Positions 34,601-46,585 of a stretch of DNA of 64,000 bases are shown here, in pieces. Source of the stretch: Linnemannia hyalina (taxonomy: Eukaryota > Mortierellomycota > Mortierellomycetes > Mortierellales > Mortierellaceae); assembly GCA_019671135.1 (NCBI GenBank), contig JAHRHY010000003.1, forward strand, positions 558,001 through 622,000, read 5' to 3'. The notes beneath the pieces were generated by a model, which made no database searches, was not told the origin of the DNA, and saw only the letters and a list, made by a program, of their open reading frames with translations. A program made the translations under genes and the position numbers. The number at the start of each line of letters is the position of its first letter. Position 1 is the stretch's first letter.

Positions 34601-35981
34601 ATGCACCAGTACCTGAAAATGTTCAACTTTTTGTGGCGTCTCAAGAGAGTGGAGCATGCACTGTCCTCTGCTTGGAGGCGCCAGACGACGAGCGCCAGAG
34701 CCATCAGGCCAATTCTAGGTAAGATTTGCTAACGGAAGAGAGAGTATTCTGGACAGTAGTCGATGATGATGAAGCCGGCTTGCTTATGTTTTTCTGGTTG
34801 TGTGTGTGTCTGTATGGAGCGTGATCCGTTTTTAATTGGTCGTGTTCCTTTTGTCGTCGGAGCAACAACACATAAGCAGCACGTAAGAGAGCATAATTGA
34901 GTTGGGTTCATGGGTCTATCATGCGATTGTTGCTTATTTCGCACCGTTCTGTGCTGTTTTCTATTTGCCTATGCTGCAAACATCTGAGAAGAAGGGGAGA
35001 ACAAAATAAGGCTACTCGTCAGGGCGGAGAAAGGATTTTCGGGTGGTGTGTGTACCTTTTTCGTTATGTGAGTGCTTTTTCTCTCATTTTTAGCGCACCA
35101 AATGTCGGGTATTGCATATGAAAGTAGAAGAGCGGGGGGAGGTTTAGGGTGAGACAAACATCTCCTTGTTCGTTGTTTTCTGTTCAGCTTTCTCGCTGCT
35201 TTGCTAGGGATATACTTTTGTTGGCCTTTCTTCTATGATAACTCAGTTGACTGACGTTCCTATACCACTATTCGTTTGGATGGTTGAACAAATAGAACTT
35301 GTTCCGGAACTCCACCACTGCAGGATAGTATGCGGCGAGATGATTCACTTTGTGTATCAGCTCCAGTATTACATCCTGTTTGAAGTTCTCGAGTGCTCGT
35401 GGGACGAGCTTTTGAAGGCAATCGAGAACAACAACACGACCACGGACCTGGACTCACTGATTGAGGCCCACTCAAAATATCTGCGAGACGTGACGTCCAA
35501 AGGGCTTTTGGCGGCGTCCCACGATGTAAACATGATGCCGCGATTGTTGGAGCTTCTGGCAACGATTCTGGACTACAAGATTGCACAAGATAATCTATAC
35601 AACTATGCGTTGGCCGAGATTGAGCGCCGTGAACGACTGGCCCAGACGGCCGACCGGAGGACGCGACATGGACAGTGGGGTCTAACGGACCAGGACGAGA
35701 CGCTGGATCGGATTCCTGACGAGCAGTTTGAAGAGCTGGTGCCGGGCCTGTTGAGGACGTTGAACGAGTACTCGATGCAGTTCAAGAGGGAGCTGTCTCA
35801 GCTGCTGATCACTCTGTCTGCGGATGGCGATTCAGACCTGCGGTTCTTGAGCTTCCGGTTGGATTTTAATGAGTTCTATCTGGGATCGTTGAAGGGTGCG
35901 ATGGTTGGTGGAGGAGGTATTTCTTCTTCATCGGTAGCGGCGACGGCGGCGACGACGGGTAGAAAGGCGACCATGAGGTAG
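31618..35981 (+). CDS. SPC98: Gamma-tubulin complex component 3 (GCP3/Spc98)
   Basis: Core subunit of the gamma-tubulin complex that nucleates microtubules at spindle pole bodies. Ten exons (31618-31799, 31958-32019, 32148-32218, 32340-32909, 33017-33206, 33328-33605, 33728-33815, 34018-34201, 34378-34718, 35296-35981) join in frame to 883 residues, close to the roughly 900 of animal GCP3. The model follows the conserved block order: an N-terminal helix ending REYCLRILGSRLAPSLV, then FSHLYTKLSSC and KKWSILYFLLAISD, a disordered linker and the GRIP1 region. GRIP1 includes LLRDLMFVFQGIDGK, QSFCSALQHELVDYFR and RWIYEGELDDP. The gamma-tubulin-binding GRIP2 region includes [67 protein letters not shown] and the C-terminal LRFLSFRLDFNEFYLG. 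The last intron (577 nt) is much longer than the others. The gene starts only 260 bp after the homeobox stop codon. Confidence 0.93.
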
Positions 35982-36621
35982 TCAGTAGTCGGTAGTGAGA
36001 AGGAGGAAGGAGACACGGATTGCGAGGGGGCCATTGTCGGACCTAACAATTTTTATTACTTTAATCATCAATGAAGATACATGCCCGGCCTTTTGTTTTC
36101 TTTTCTTTTCTTTTATCGGACGGTTGCCTTTTTTTTTCATTGTCGTCAGTCCTGCCAATGTCAGGTCTACGGCTCTTCTTGCCTTTGGACTGACCTAGTT
36201 ACGCGCAAGCAAAGCAAGCGGAGCAGACATACAATGAGATAAAGGAGGGTGCGACAAAAAGTCGAGTCGGGTCCGTCTGTACTTTGTACTTCTGTATTCT
36301 ATTCAGTTGTGCATTGCTGTTGACCTCGAGAGAATAACCAGATGGCGCGAACTAACTCCTTTTCGTATTTTGAGTCTCCGTAGGGCCCTGTATTAGTATG
36401 CCACCATGAGCAGCTACTCTTCTCTCTCCCTATCACTAAGCGAGACCGAAAGAGTACAACTACAGCGAGAAGACGACGGGTATATAAAGAGACTACGAAC
36501 TCGTCGCTGTTCCTGTCGCGCGTCTCTACACTTCCCCTCCATTCTCCTCATCAACTTTGGTGTCTCATCACTTTTTTTTCCTCCTTCATTCCTTTTCCTT
36601 TCATCACTTTTTTCTTTCAAG
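35982..36621. other. Promoter region of the CoA-transferase gene
   Basis: 640 bp between GCP3 and the CoA-transferase, holding the GCP3 3' flank and a TATA box at 36481-36488. An ATG at 36406 is in frame with the CoA-transferase but lies upstream of that TATA box. No separate gene is visible. Confidence 0.6.
36481..36488 (+). promoter_or_regulatory. TATA box of the CoA-transferase gene
   Basis: TATATAAA 141 nt upstream of the ATG at 36622. Its position argues against use of the in-frame ATG at 36406. Confidence 0.6.
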
Positions 36622-38744
36622 ATGCAGTCTGCGCTGAATCAGTCTCCACGACTGCTAGCCTCCGTCCAAAGAGTCTCTTCGTCGTCCTTGTCAAGTGGCC
36701 GTACCCTCCCGCAACGAAGCCCCAAGTACTCTTCTTCTACCTTGTCCTACTCGACTTTCTCCGTCGCCCAGTCTACCCTTGCCGCGTCAAGAACTGCAGC
36801 TGCTCCTAGGTCTCCACTGGTCACCACCACAACTGCTACTACTACTACTACTCTCCTCCAGAAAGTCTCCTCGACGTCGAGTACCACTACTGCTGCTGCT
36901 GTTCTTAGGTTACCGCTGGCGAGACGCGCCTTCTCGACACAGGTGCCCTCCCAAGACCAAAAACACGCTACCTCCTCTACGACGACGAGTACACCTGTCG
37001 TGAACGACACGATCGAGTCGTTACTTTCCAATAGCCTTCATGACCAGGACTCGAAGGCAGCAAAGAAGAAGAAGGCGGAACCAGGACCATTGGATGGGAT
37101 CCGTGTTCTTGACCTGACGCGTATTCTTGGTATGTCGTTTGCGTGTCTGGTTGTTGTCTTTTTTTTTCATTCTTGCATTGATAGTTCTCTAACCCGCCTA
37201 CGAATTATCGCTTCATTTTTCTTTGTGTTCGTTCGTAAGTTTAGCGGGACCATATTGCACTCAGCTGTTAGGAGACCTAGGGTACGTAAAAGTCCCTCGC
37301 ACACACGTCTTTTCTCTAATCTCTGTTGCAAATCGCGTTCATTCCTTCTAACCTCCCTCCCTCTTCTTCCCTCATTTTCATCCTCTAGCGCGGAGGTGAT
37401 CAAGGTAGAGAACCCCAAGGGCGGAGATGACACCCGCGCATGGGGCCCACCCTTTGCCGCAAACCTAGACGGATCCGAGACCGAGTCTGCCTACTTTCTC
37501 AGCGTCAACCGTAACAAGAAGTCCATCACTGTCAATATCCGATCCGAGGCTGGCAAGCAATTGATTCGGGATCTGGTCAAGAAGTGTGATATCTTGGTCG
37601 AGAATTATGTTCCAGGCAAGCTTGCGGGGATGGGGTTGGGGTATGAGGATTTGTCGGCTTTGAACCCTGGGCTTATCTATGCTTCTATTACTGGTAAGTT
37701 GGAACTTGAAAGGATGGACGATGATGTTGAGGGTAGTTGGTGCTGGTGAAAAGGTGAAGAAAGAACAAGGGCCATATTTTTTTCTTCTTTTTTGTGACCA
37801 ATGGAAAATAGGGTATGGACAGACGGGACCGTTTGCATCGAGACCTGGATACGATGTGATGATTGAGGCCGAGGCTGGACTGATGTATATTACAGGCGAG
37901 GAGCGTGGACCCCCTGTCAAAGTGGGTGTTGCTGTTACTGGTAAGAACAATCTTTTCTCTTGTAGTCAAGCATCGAATTAGGGGCGACAAATGAGAGAGG
38001 CACATGACGGGCACGATAGCAACAATTAATTAACAATAATGTGATCCAATGAACCTAGATTTGACGACGGGGTTATATGCACATGGAGGGATCCTGGCTG
38101 CACTGTTGGCACGCCACAGGACTGGTCGTGGTCAACACATCGACTGCTCATTACTCGAATCCCAAGTCGCAACGCTGGCCAACATCGGAAGCTCGTACCT
38201 GATTGCCGGCAAGGAGGCGAAGAGGATGGGCACAGCACACCCTTCGATTGTACCCTACCAGGTCCTCCAGACACGCGACTCACACATCATGATCGGTGCC
38301 GGAAACGATGGTCAGTTCCGAACCCTCTGCAAGGTCCTCCAGCTCGACTCTCTTTCCGATAACCCACTGTACAAGACCAACCGGGACCGTGTTCAGAACC
38401 GAGACGAGTTGATCCGGATCCTGACCAACCGTTTGCAGACAGAAAAGAATACCTTCTGGCTCAAGGCCCTGGAAGGGAAGGGAGTCCCCTTTGCGCCGAT
38501 CAACAATATCGGACAGACGTTCTCACACCCACAGGTGTTGGCGAGGGGGATGGTGCATGAGGTGGAGCATGTCAAGGCAGGCAAGATCAAGTTGATTGGT
38601 ATGCCTGTCAAGTACTCTGACACCAAGCCGACGATCCGTACAGCACCGCCACTCTTGGGTGAGCACACTGACCAGGTCCTGAGTTCTGTGCTTGGCTATA
38701 AGGATGATAAGATCCGGGACTTGAAAAACTCTCATTCTATTTGA
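36622..38744 (+). CDS. Mitochondrial class III CoA-transferase, SUGCT-like
   Basis: Family III (CaiB/BaiF) acyl-CoA transferase, most like succinate-hydroxymethylglutarate (glutarate) CoA-transferase, which moves CoA onto glutarate in lysine breakdown. Exons 36622-37129, 37245-37281, 37389-37693, 37812-37940 and 38059-38744 join to 554 residues. The first ~130 residues are Ser/Thr/Arg-rich with almost no acidic residues until late, as in a mitochondrial presequence with a long linker. The catalytic domain starts [13 protein letters not shown]. The 37-nt second exon supplies [13 protein letters not shown], and [24 protein letters not shown] and [20 protein letters not shown] follow. The family's nucleophilic aspartate fits Asp298 in GYDVM. 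The C-terminal part ([38 protein letters not shown]) is also typical. The exact acid substrate is inferred, not shown. Confidence 0.88.
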
Positions 38745-39574
38745 GAGTATGTACCCCTTTGTGGTGTTTGGTTGTGTGCCTTTTCTCTACCTCCCTTCCT
38801 TCCTTTCCATGTGCTTTGGCCCCCTCTTACCTTTCTCCTTGCTCTATTGTTTGAACCTTGCAGCAGCAAGGTGGAAATTGGGGGGGGGGGAGTTCGTTGT
38901 TATCTTTTTGATCTTCATCATGACCTGTTTTATTTATCCTCATTTTGCATCATTAAAATCCGTCTTTCCCTCGACTTGCCACTTTTTTTTTTGTCACGCT
39001 TGACTCTCATTGTTTCCTTCGTCATGGACCATCAAGACAACGTTTTACTTTGGTGAAAAAGCAAGAGAGGCGAAAAGCAAGGCATAAAGTATAGAACATG
39101 GAACCATCAACCATCTCTCTTTTGATCTCAATTGTAAAGCGAAAATAGAACAACAAGCATGCAACCCATTCCTCAGAAAAACATTGCCGTGCAAAAATCA
39201 ACAAAAGGGAAACAAGTATGATACATTATTCTTTTTTTTTTTTTGGGTGGCAGTCGTTTGTTGACCAGCAACGAACAAAAAGCCTGAAAAAAAAAAGGTT
39301 TCTTTGTTTTTATTAATGTGCCTTTGTTTTGTTTTTTTACTCTCGATGCGAACACACTGGCCACATCAGGGAAAGAATGAAAAAAAAGGAAAGGAAGAGG
39401 GGAGCAGCCACAACAATGAAAAAAAAAGAAAGTGTTTTTCGTATGGGGGTTTTTTTGAATGGGGGGTTTTTTTAGAGATGGAATAGCGAATCAGTTATGA
39501 AGGAAAGAGGGAGGGGAATGGGTCGTTAAAAGAAAATGCTAGAGACAAATGCTAAAGAGTCCTCAAGGAGTCTT
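38745..39574. other. 3' flanks of two convergent genes
   Basis: 830 bp between the CoA-transferase (+) and the LPMO gene (-). It contains an 11-nt G run (38880-38890) and several poly-T and poly-A runs. No gene is visible. Confidence 0.6.
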
Positions 39575-40264
39575 TTACTTGGCCTTGGCGACCTTGACGG
39601 TGATAGACTTGCGCTTGGCGAAGAGGTTGCTACCATCGGGCTGGTTGGCGTTGGGGAACTCGCCGATGAGGGGGGACTTGGGACCATAGTTGGCAATAAG
39701 GGGAACAACACCCTTGATCTGACCACCGTTCTTTCCGTTGATCTTGATGTCGACACAGTTGGAGTACAACTCACGGTTTCCGACGGCGTTGTTCCAGAGC
39801 CACATGAAGACGGCGTTACCAGAGGGAGCCGAGTCGGGGATCTTGACGCTGACAGAGTACTTCGAGGTGGAGACAGTTCCCTTCAAGCAGTCGCGGAGGA
39901 CGGTCTTGATGACGACCCAGGTCTTACCCTTGTCGTAGGAGAGGGCGTACTGGCAGTGTCCACCACCGTGGGAGGCGCCGATCGAGTACTCGGTCTTGAT
40001 GGTCTGGCCGGCCTTGAAGGTCTGACGCTTCGAGGCGGCGACGGTGTGCTTGCAGATGGGCGAGCCGATGGTGTCGTGGGTACCGATGGGCGAGTTGAGG
40101 TCATAGTCGACGGACTGGCCCTTGGGAGGGGCGGGGCAGCCGGCAAAGGAGCCGTAGCGGGGGCAGGGGGAGCGGAGACCGACGTGGGCTTCGGTCATGG
40201 GGGTGTAGGAGAGAATGGCGAGGCAGGCAGCGGCGGCCATGGCGATGAAGGAAGTCTTAAGCAT
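39575..40264 (-). CDS. Secreted AA11-like lytic polysaccharide monooxygenase
   Basis: Copper enzyme expected to cleave crystalline polysaccharide, probably chitin, by oxidation outside the cell. Intronless, 229 residues on the minus strand. A signal peptide (residues 1-26, hydrophobic core AAAACLAIL, ending TEA) leaves histidine 27 as the new N-terminus (HVGLRSPCPRYG), the first ligand of the copper histidine brace. The second brace histidine fits His99 in ASHGGGHCQYALSYDKGKTW. The axial aromatic fits the tyrosine in GNRELYSNC. These blocks match the AA11 pattern. No chitin-binding module follows; the protein ends in a short basic tail (KRKSITVKVAKAK). A TATA box lies about 200 nt upstream. 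Other LPMO-like copper proteins of unknown substrate are the alternative. Confidence 0.85.
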   Translation of the reverse strand: MLKTSFIAMAAAACLAILSYTPMTEAHVGLRSPCPRYGSFAGCPAPPKGQSVDYDLNSPIGTHDTIGSPICKHTVAASKRQTFKAGQTIKTEYSIGASHGGGHCQYALSYDKGKTWVVIKTVLRDCLKGTVSTSKYSVSVKIPDSAPSGNAVFMWLWNNAVGNRELYSNCVDIKINGKNGGQIKGVVPLIANYGPKSPLIGEFPNANQPDGSNLFAKRKSITVKVAKAK

Positions 40265-40459
40265 CTTGAAACGTTGGTTGGTTGGTGGGGGGAGGGGAGG
40301 TTGAAGGTTGGAGTTTTGAAGGGTATGTAAGGCGGTTGAGGGTATTAACAAGGATTTGTTAGTTTGTGAGGGGATTCGCTAAGGAAGGGGATCGTTAACT
40401 TGTGGAGGTGAGTGATGATGAGAAAAAAGAAAGTGGGAAATGGCCACTGACCGTCTGGC

Positions 40460-40466
40460 TTTTATA
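40460..40466 (-). promoter_or_regulatory. TATA box of the LPMO gene
   Basis: TATAAAA on the minus strand, 196 nt upstream of the LPMO start codon. Confidence 0.6.
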
Positions 40467-41789
40467 CTTTGGAGAGATGAAAAAACTAATATGAATTGAC
40501 CAAGCCCAACAGCAGTAGCCAGGGGTCGTTTCTCTGTGTGTGGGGTGGTGGCAAGGAGAAAGGGTAAGATGAATGACTGGAACACAAAGAAAAAATAAGG
40601 GGTACCATCTTGGAGGTACCTTTTCTCTCCAGAGGCAAAAACGAAAGAGGGCGATAAAATGATCGGATAATTGGTTGGTATGCGTTATGAAGAGCAGGAC
40701 AATCAAACAGACAGACAAACCATACTTTGTTGTTTTCTCTTCTTCTTCTTAAGACAAGGACGGGGAAGTCATTCATTCTATGGAGATTGAGTTCTGAAGG
40801 TAGTAAAAGAACCATAACCGAAAGAAACGAACGGTCGCGAAGCGAAAATGAGAGAGGCGTTAAGCCATTCTTGAAAAACTCAAAAACATGCACATAAAAA
40901 TATGCTTTCAGGCACCACACCTATGCACAAAAAGGGGGGTGATGGCTCGAAGCGACTAGTAAGCCTTAGTTTAAACACAAAGAAACACAGACGGGGACCA
41001 GGTAGAGCCAAGAGTAGAAGCCATAGGGAGAAGGAAGGAGTGCTGTTTGTGACATGAACAAGGATGTACGCAAGGAGCTAGCACAATGTGAAAAAATGAT
41101 CTCTGCCTATGTCCATGGCTATACACCTGTTAACTGGCAGCCCTCAGGAATGGGTGAATGCCTTCGTTGTTGACTACCAATTGGCTTCAAAAAACTGAAT
41201 GATCTAATGTCGGCACTTCTATCCTATCCATCGATCCATGCAACCGTACAGCCAACGAAAAGAAAAGAAAAACAGTCAGCTCAAAAAGGAGGAGGGAGAA
41301 AGTCAACCTCAAGCAAGACCAGACTTTCAGGTTGTAACCACTGCTGCATATTACAGCAATTTGCGCAAGCAACTCCTCTTTCCACTTTATTTCCGTGATC
41401 GCTCTCAATTAAACAATACCAGCACAATACATAAGCCATCGATTGTTCAATCAATATACCGCCTGGCATGCCCTGCGCCAAAAATTAACTCCCTCATTCA
41501 CTGCATAATCCACTTCTCACCGCCCACGAAACACTAACTATCATTTGATTGCAATTTCAACCATACAGTTGGTCACTCTAATTGAAAAAAGTGGAGAAAG
41601 AAAAAAAGTAGTGAGCACATCAACAACACTGAAAGTTAAACAGTCAAAACAGCATCGCCTCCAACTCACTAACGAGTTGCTTTCTAGACTACATCAAGGA
41701 CGCACTAAAACTTATGCAGGAACAATGCTAACCATTGATTTGGTGCCGGACTATCAGAAACCGTTTTTTTCAGGGGATCAGGGTCACAA

Positions 41790-41802
41790 ACGCGTAACGC
41801 GT
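41790..41802. promoter_or_regulatory. Tandem ACGCGT (MCB-like) boxes
   Basis: Two perfect ACGCGT hexamers (41790-41795 and 41797-41802) spaced by one base. In ascomycetes this is the MBF cell-cycle site. No gene starts nearby, so the function is unknown. Confidence 0.35.
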
Positions 41803-43766
41803 CGAGAAAAATATCAACACGAAAAATCATCCATCACCATTCCTACGCCTCCCTCTCCTCATTCCCCTCTTCACACCTCTTACCCTGCATGCCACTCCCC
41901 ATCATGGCGCCGTACCCCTCATGAAAAAACAACAATAACATGAACCATAAAAATAATTCCATCTTGAGTTCACCATCCTTGTTTTGTTTTGTTTGTGTTT
42001 TTTCTATAGTCGCTCTTGGGATCTCCTTCTTCTCTTCTCTCTCTCTCTCTCCCCTCGCTCTTGTTATATTCTTAGTAACGTTTCATTGCAATTGCGGATC
42101 ATTAACCCTATGGTTCACGGAAGAAACCCTTTCACAAACAAGTGTGAGAACAAAGCTTCCATTGAATGATTCGGAAATATTAGCCTTGACTAGACCCGGC
42201 GTTTCCTTCCTCGTTTTTTTTTACGCCCAGTAATACAGGGACCCCTCCTCCCTTTCCTCGGCTCCATATCCACATATCCACTGTACCCATGCAAATCAGG
42301 ACGGTTCCAATTTTTGTTGGTCTTGCTTTTGGCTCCTTTACCTGTACTTTTTTTTTGTCTCACCCATCCGCCCCACTGTCTGACAGCCATGCTGTTGATG
42401 CTGCTCTACCCAGACCTGGAACCAAGCCCGTCCATTTCCTTCTCAACAAGGACTCAATACTAGGAGACTCGTACTCTGAATATCCCATAGTTGAGGAGGA
42501 GACCGAGGAAGAAGATCGAAAAGGGATGAAACGAAGGTGAAAGAAGGAAGCTCAGTTCGTTTACAATGGGGGTTCCGAATGTTCGGCGCTCAACTCTCAT
42601 ATTCTCTCTACATCTCTCTTTCCTCACAAAAACTGGTTTGATGCTTCTCAATTGAACCTACAAGATAACTCTCTTCTTTCTTGCCTCTCATCCTTCTTCT
42701 CGAACCTATGCTCTTCGTTTCTTCTTCTTCCTTTTCTACGCTTGTACTGTACATCACCAATCGTAAACCCACGTCGTCCTATCCAGCGAGAAGAATTGTT
42801 AGGCTGATTGAAAAAAAATTGCTTCTATCGAATCGGAAACTCTCTGACTCTAGCATGTGTTGATTTACTTGCCCCATACATTATCTCCCTATCTCCCTTC
42901 TTCCTCTCCACACCCCACGCATGTACACCTTTGTCCGCCCCAGTGATAATATTTCTCAATGGAAACACAATCGGATCATAATCAAACTAATGAAACCACA
43001 TTCTCCCCTCCTTGGTGCGACATTGATACATAACGGTCAAGGAAGAGCAAAGTAGGGTCCCAGGTCTGTAATATTTTTTTTTCAGCATTCGAACAAATGA
43101 AGGCATACGCAATAGCCTAGTGCGACCATACGTCTTCATAGGTACTGATGAAAGATATTTTATCCTTCTTGTTTTATTAGTTCCTTGACAGATGATGGAC
43201 GTTTATTGGAGCGGAAGCATGGACTGTAAGCCAACCTTCTGGCTGGTTCGAAAGTATCGAGAAAAAAAAAAGTAAGTAGGAGGCTCACCGATTTCTCCAG
43301 AAGTGAAAACGATGAGGTCGGTCATCAATGGAGGAATCGGAAGTAAAGGAATAGGTACCTAACTGACGGAAGGAGGTAGGAGAAAAAGGTTTCAATTGGA
43401 GATCGAGAGTGGATGGGTTTTTAGGGAAACAAGGATTGAAGGGGTGCGTTCGGATGTTGAGGGTGCCGGAACTGGGGCATGGAGGCGGAGAGGAGGGGGG
43501 GGGGCAACCAAGGCGCTGGAATATTAGAGTGTACATTAGGTAACATACATGTCTTGCTTGAGGGAATAAAGTATCGCGTTGTTGCATAAGGGACGCGTTC
43601 CGGGCTGGTTGTATCTCCTGAGGCGTACAGAGATCGAGAAGAGACAAATGGTAGTGGGGGAACCATTGGACCTTGTTTCTCGATCTACATTTTAGGCAAA
43701 ATGTCTATTCACCCATCCATCCTGCTGGAATAGATAGCTACTCAATGAACATCCACAATAAGATAA

Positions 43767-43788
43767 GAAAAGAAAAGAAAAGAAAAGA
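43767..43788. repeat. (GAAAA)4 microsatellite
   Basis: Four GAAAA units in intergenic DNA. Confidence 0.85.
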
Positions 43789-46563
43789 AGGAATGGTAAC
43801 ATTGCATGGTAATAAGATCGCCATCGATGGCTGTTTTTGTCTTTTCCTTGCAGAAATGTTTATTAGGCTTTGTGGAATGACATAGAAAACATGGAAAGAA
43901 TATTCTCGACAATTGTTTATTGCTTACTTTGCCTTTTGCTTTGCTTGGACATCTAAAGAACCAGCGAACGAATAAACAAACAGAGACAAGGTCCAAAAAA
44001 ACGTGGGCTGCCCGAGAGAGACATCTTTCTTCCCGCCCTCCCTCCCTCCTGCTCCCTTTTCTTATTCCACTCGAGGCCCTTTCTCTTGGATCCTTCTTTT
44101 CATTCCTTCCATCCCCTTATTTCTCATAAGCGGAATGAGAAGGAAAAAAATATATTATCAAACGAAACAGTTTGTTGCGGCTCTCAATTGTGTGCAGCGG
44201 CGGGTTCTACCTGCAGGAAGAGATCAACGCAGGAAAGGACAGACAGGGCCAATTTGTTTGCTTCATTTGATGCATTATCGCTCTCTTGATCGCAAATGTA
44301 TCACAACACAGATGGATACATGACGGGAGTATGTTCGCAACAGAAAGAAAGAAGAGCAAGAAAAAAAAGACGAACTACCAATTAGGCAGCTCCCCCAGTG
44401 TAAGTTGACCGTTGATCGTTGGAATCCGACATAGCATCCAGATCTAGGCTCGTCATCGCAATTCTCTTGACAGGGTACTGTACTCCGCGAGTACAGTCGT
44501 GGGTATCACGGTGCGTGGTAGAGTGTATGAATTGTGTGTGATGAACCCAGCAAATGAGGATAAATTGCGCCGCTCTTTGAAAAAATAGGGACCTTGCAGA
44601 TCATGGTGCATCTGGAGCGGGAGAGAGGGAGGGGCCAGAGGGAGGTGGCTCTGGATCACAAAGGTAAGAAGGAAGAAGGGAGGATCAAAGAAAGGATCAA
44701 TAGGAAGAGGTCCCAGCTGCTTTGTCTAGCCTGGCCTGCATTGTTTGGCTTTGATGTCTTGTCCAACTGCGACGTGCATGAGTATGGCGCGATCGACTTG
44801 ACTGGTGGGTGGTAGGAATAGAGTAAAGGAACGATCTTCGTGGATGGGCTTTTGCAGCTTTTGTTTTTGTTTCTTCCTGATCCTTCCACGGGTTCAATTG
44901 CACACACTCTTCCTATGCATATCTCCCTCTCGCTCTCTTGGAAATTGCAATAAGTCATGACCGAGGCAGCGGAGTGGTGAGCATTTTGTGTCGTCCCACT
45001 TAATAGGTCTCACCTCGTAGACATACACTGGTACCCACCGCTGCACTGTTACCATTGTCGATTACCATGACTGTGACTGCCACTCTTCTTCTTCTCTTAT
45101 GAGAGCTCTCACTTTATACCAACCTACATTATTCCGTTGCATCGGCATCGGCTTTGGGGGCCATCGGCATTGGCACTGGGGTTGATCGATCCAGTTCAGA
45201 CGCCGAAAGAACACCTTCCGGGTTACCAACCAACTCCTTCTTTCTCCTTGACGTGCGGAATACCAGATGCCGTTTCTTTTCTGTTCAAGTAATCAAAAAC
45301 CTCTATCCCACGCATACTCCTTCGCTCTCAACAATGATGGGCGTGCAGTGAATTCGTCAATTTCACAAATGGTTCTTCCGGATTTCTCCCTTTCTAACGA
45401 AAAAGAAGTACCATAACTGGCCTGGGGCCTTATTACCTTCCTTCATCCCCCGTGCCTTTTCCCATTGTCTCTTTTTTCGTTCTATGCATATCTCTCTCTA
45501 AGAAGCGCGCCTACTCCGACATGCGTGTTAGGTTCCTAGTGAAGCTAAGCCTACAGGTTGAACTCACACGCGTGGTGTGCGCCTCCTAGATTCCTCTCAG
45601 GCGCATAGCAAAACATTCATAGAGGACAAAGTATCATCCATCCATCCGTTCCTCCTTGTACACCTCATATGCATCTTACTGCCTCTTCAGCCCTTGACGC
45701 CATGAAAAATAAAGGGGAGAGACATGGAAAGGATAGGAGAAAGTGAAAAAGTTAACAGAACAGTAGCAGCGGCGTGAGAATGCACATGAAAACGAGATAG
45801 GAGAGAAGGAGAGTCAGAAGGGAGGCAGGAGAGAAAGAGATCGGCTTAGCATGCATACATGGCAGCGATGTAAAGGGCGAGACTGGGAGTCCTCATGCCT
45901 TTTATATTCGGTTACTTTGCCGACTTTCAAATGAAGGATGTACCATGAGTCAGACGACAGTGCAAAGGGGACGGGATAACAGCCAGGAGTGTCAGTGCGT
46001 TTTCTTTCTTGCTCGGCTGATCCTCGCTCCAGTCCAAAGGTGGATACGGACATGAGGGAAAGGGTATCACATTGAATGCTGCCGCAGTTGTCACACAAGA
46101 CTAGTGGGGTTCATCTCACAGGAGGAAACGAACTGATAGTCAGAGGACAATAAGGCAAAGCATGCCTTGGCCATAGTTGCCTCATGCATTAATGATAATT
46201 CTCGTTCGAAAGGAAAAAAGCAATGTCCATGGCCTGGAATATTCATCAAATGTGCACCGGTCATCAGCAGCAGTGTAGTATACCTAGTGCGCATAAAGGT
46301 GCAGTTGCGCACAGACTGAGATTTCTGATATCATGCTGGTGCCTGGTGCCTGGTACCTGAGAAACATATCAACATGGAGTGTCTTGTCGAGTTTAAATTA
46401 TGATCACCTGACGATTGTCGTGAAAGCCACTCGGTTCACACACATGCAGTTTTCTTTTTCAACTCTATTGCCTTATATGCCAGAAGATACATCTACTGGC
46501 TGTCTTCTTCTTGACGTCCATTACGCCCTATGACGGGAAAGAACAAGACAACAAAGAACGGAA

Positions 46564-46585
46564 GAGAGAGAGAGAGAGAGAGAGA
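46564..46585. repeat. (GA)n microsatellite
   Basis: About 22 nt of GA dinucleotides in intergenic DNA. Confidence 0.9.

Noticed and set aside
36406..36621. Upstream in-frame ATG of the CoA-transferase
   Set aside because: It lies 75 nt before a good TATA box, so it would not be in the mRNA; the ATG at 36622 starts a sensible mitochondrial presequence.
38880..38890. Eleven-base G run
   Set aside because: A single run; no further G tracts nearby to make a quadruplex, and homopolymer length may be unreliable.
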